Below, in pieces: positions 51,915-51,958 of a DNA stretch of 51,958 bases. The stretch is from Fibrobacterota bacterium (GTDB lineage: Bacteria; Fibrobacterota; Chitinivibrionia; Chitinivibrionales; Chitinispirillaceae), in contig JAEZKP010000105.1 of the NCBI GenBank assembly GCA_023436145.1, forward strand, positions 1 through 51,958, written 5' to 3'. The first letter of the stretch is position 1; each line of letters begins with the position of its first letter. The notes under the pieces were generated by a model that ran no database searches, was not told the origin of the DNA, and worked only from the letters and a program-made list of their open reading frames with translations. The translations under genes were made by a program, and so were the position numbers.

Positions 51915-51958
51915 TATACGGAGAGTTTGATCCTGGCTCAGAACGAACGCTGGCGGCG
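51915..51958 (+). rRNA. rrs: 16S ribosomal RNA, 5' end only
   Basis: AGAGTTTGATCCTGGCTCAG begins at 51922 and corresponds to E. coli position 8, so the mature 5' end is near 51915; GAACGAACGCTGGCGGCG follows to the edge. The remaining gene is outside the window, consistent with a contig broken at a repeated rRNA operon. Too short to identify the organism. Confidence 0.97.

Noticed and set aside
1..51958. CRISPR arrays, tRNA genes, prophage or insertion-sequence transposases
   Set aside because: No regularly spaced repeats, no T-loop/cloverleaf signatures, and no transposase, integrase or phage structural motifs were seen on either strand.

Overview
The window reads as chromosomal sequence from a Gram-negative, polysaccharide-degrading anaerobe, most likely of the Fibrobacterota (Fibrobacter/Chitinispirillum-type). 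The indicators are a TIGR02147/DUF4423 regulator paired with a lipoprotein (a lineage-expanded family), several secreted glycoside hydrolases with a C-terminal beta-sandwich resembling the type IX secretion (Por) sorting domain, outer-membrane beta-barrels, and a trimeric [FeFe]-hydrogenase. The taxonomy is inferred, because only about 44 bases of 16S rRNA are visible. The sequence starts inside a secreted-protein gene and stops inside the 5' end of a 16S gene, as an assembly contig broken at an rRNA repeat would.

Layout. 1-4 kb: truncated secreted protein, radical SAM/SPASM-like enzyme, TIGR02147 regulator and a lipoprotein. 4-9 kb: two different GH9 glucanases. 9-13.4 kb (minus strand): hydBAC-like electron-bifurcating hydrogenase operon, divergent from a DUF438/hemerythrin/PAS protein. 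15.5-16.9 kb: barrel-like protein and a small four-helix membrane protein behind a near-consensus sigma-54 promoter. 16.9-24 kb: GH44 enzyme, sensor histidine kinase, two mini-proteins made of little more than a signal peptide and a sorting-like domain, and a GH3 enzyme. 24-33.7 kb: two outer-membrane proteins, a GT4 glycogen-synthase-like enzyme, a small acidic protein, a helical lipoprotein, a DUF2062 protein, an HtrA protease and a CE1-like esterase.

33.8-45 kb (minus strand) is a tight run of nine genes, transcribed right to left: barrel protein, Kre9-like lipoprotein, SDR epimerase, small secreted protein, MBOAT acyltransferase (AlgI-like), two diverged AlgJ/AlgX-like SGNH proteins, a polytopic GT-C-like/TPR protein, and a PD40 beta-propeller. 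I read it as a cell-envelope glycan acylation and assembly cassette; it is the best candidate here for an undescribed system. 45-51.5 kb continues on the minus strand with two more PD40 proteins, a SirB1-like/TPR lipoprotein, a GT2 glycosyltransferase and a stand-alone ArnA-type UDP-glucuronate decarboxylase-like enzyme. An rrn promoter and the 16S start close the window.

Sequences fitting sigma-54 promoters (GG-N10-GC) lie before the truncated secreted gene, the hydrogenase operon, the 15.5-kb genes and, more weakly, the histidine kinase. This suggests a sigma-54 regulon linking fermentation hydrogen metabolism with surface proteins. All assignments come from reading the sequence; no database search was run.
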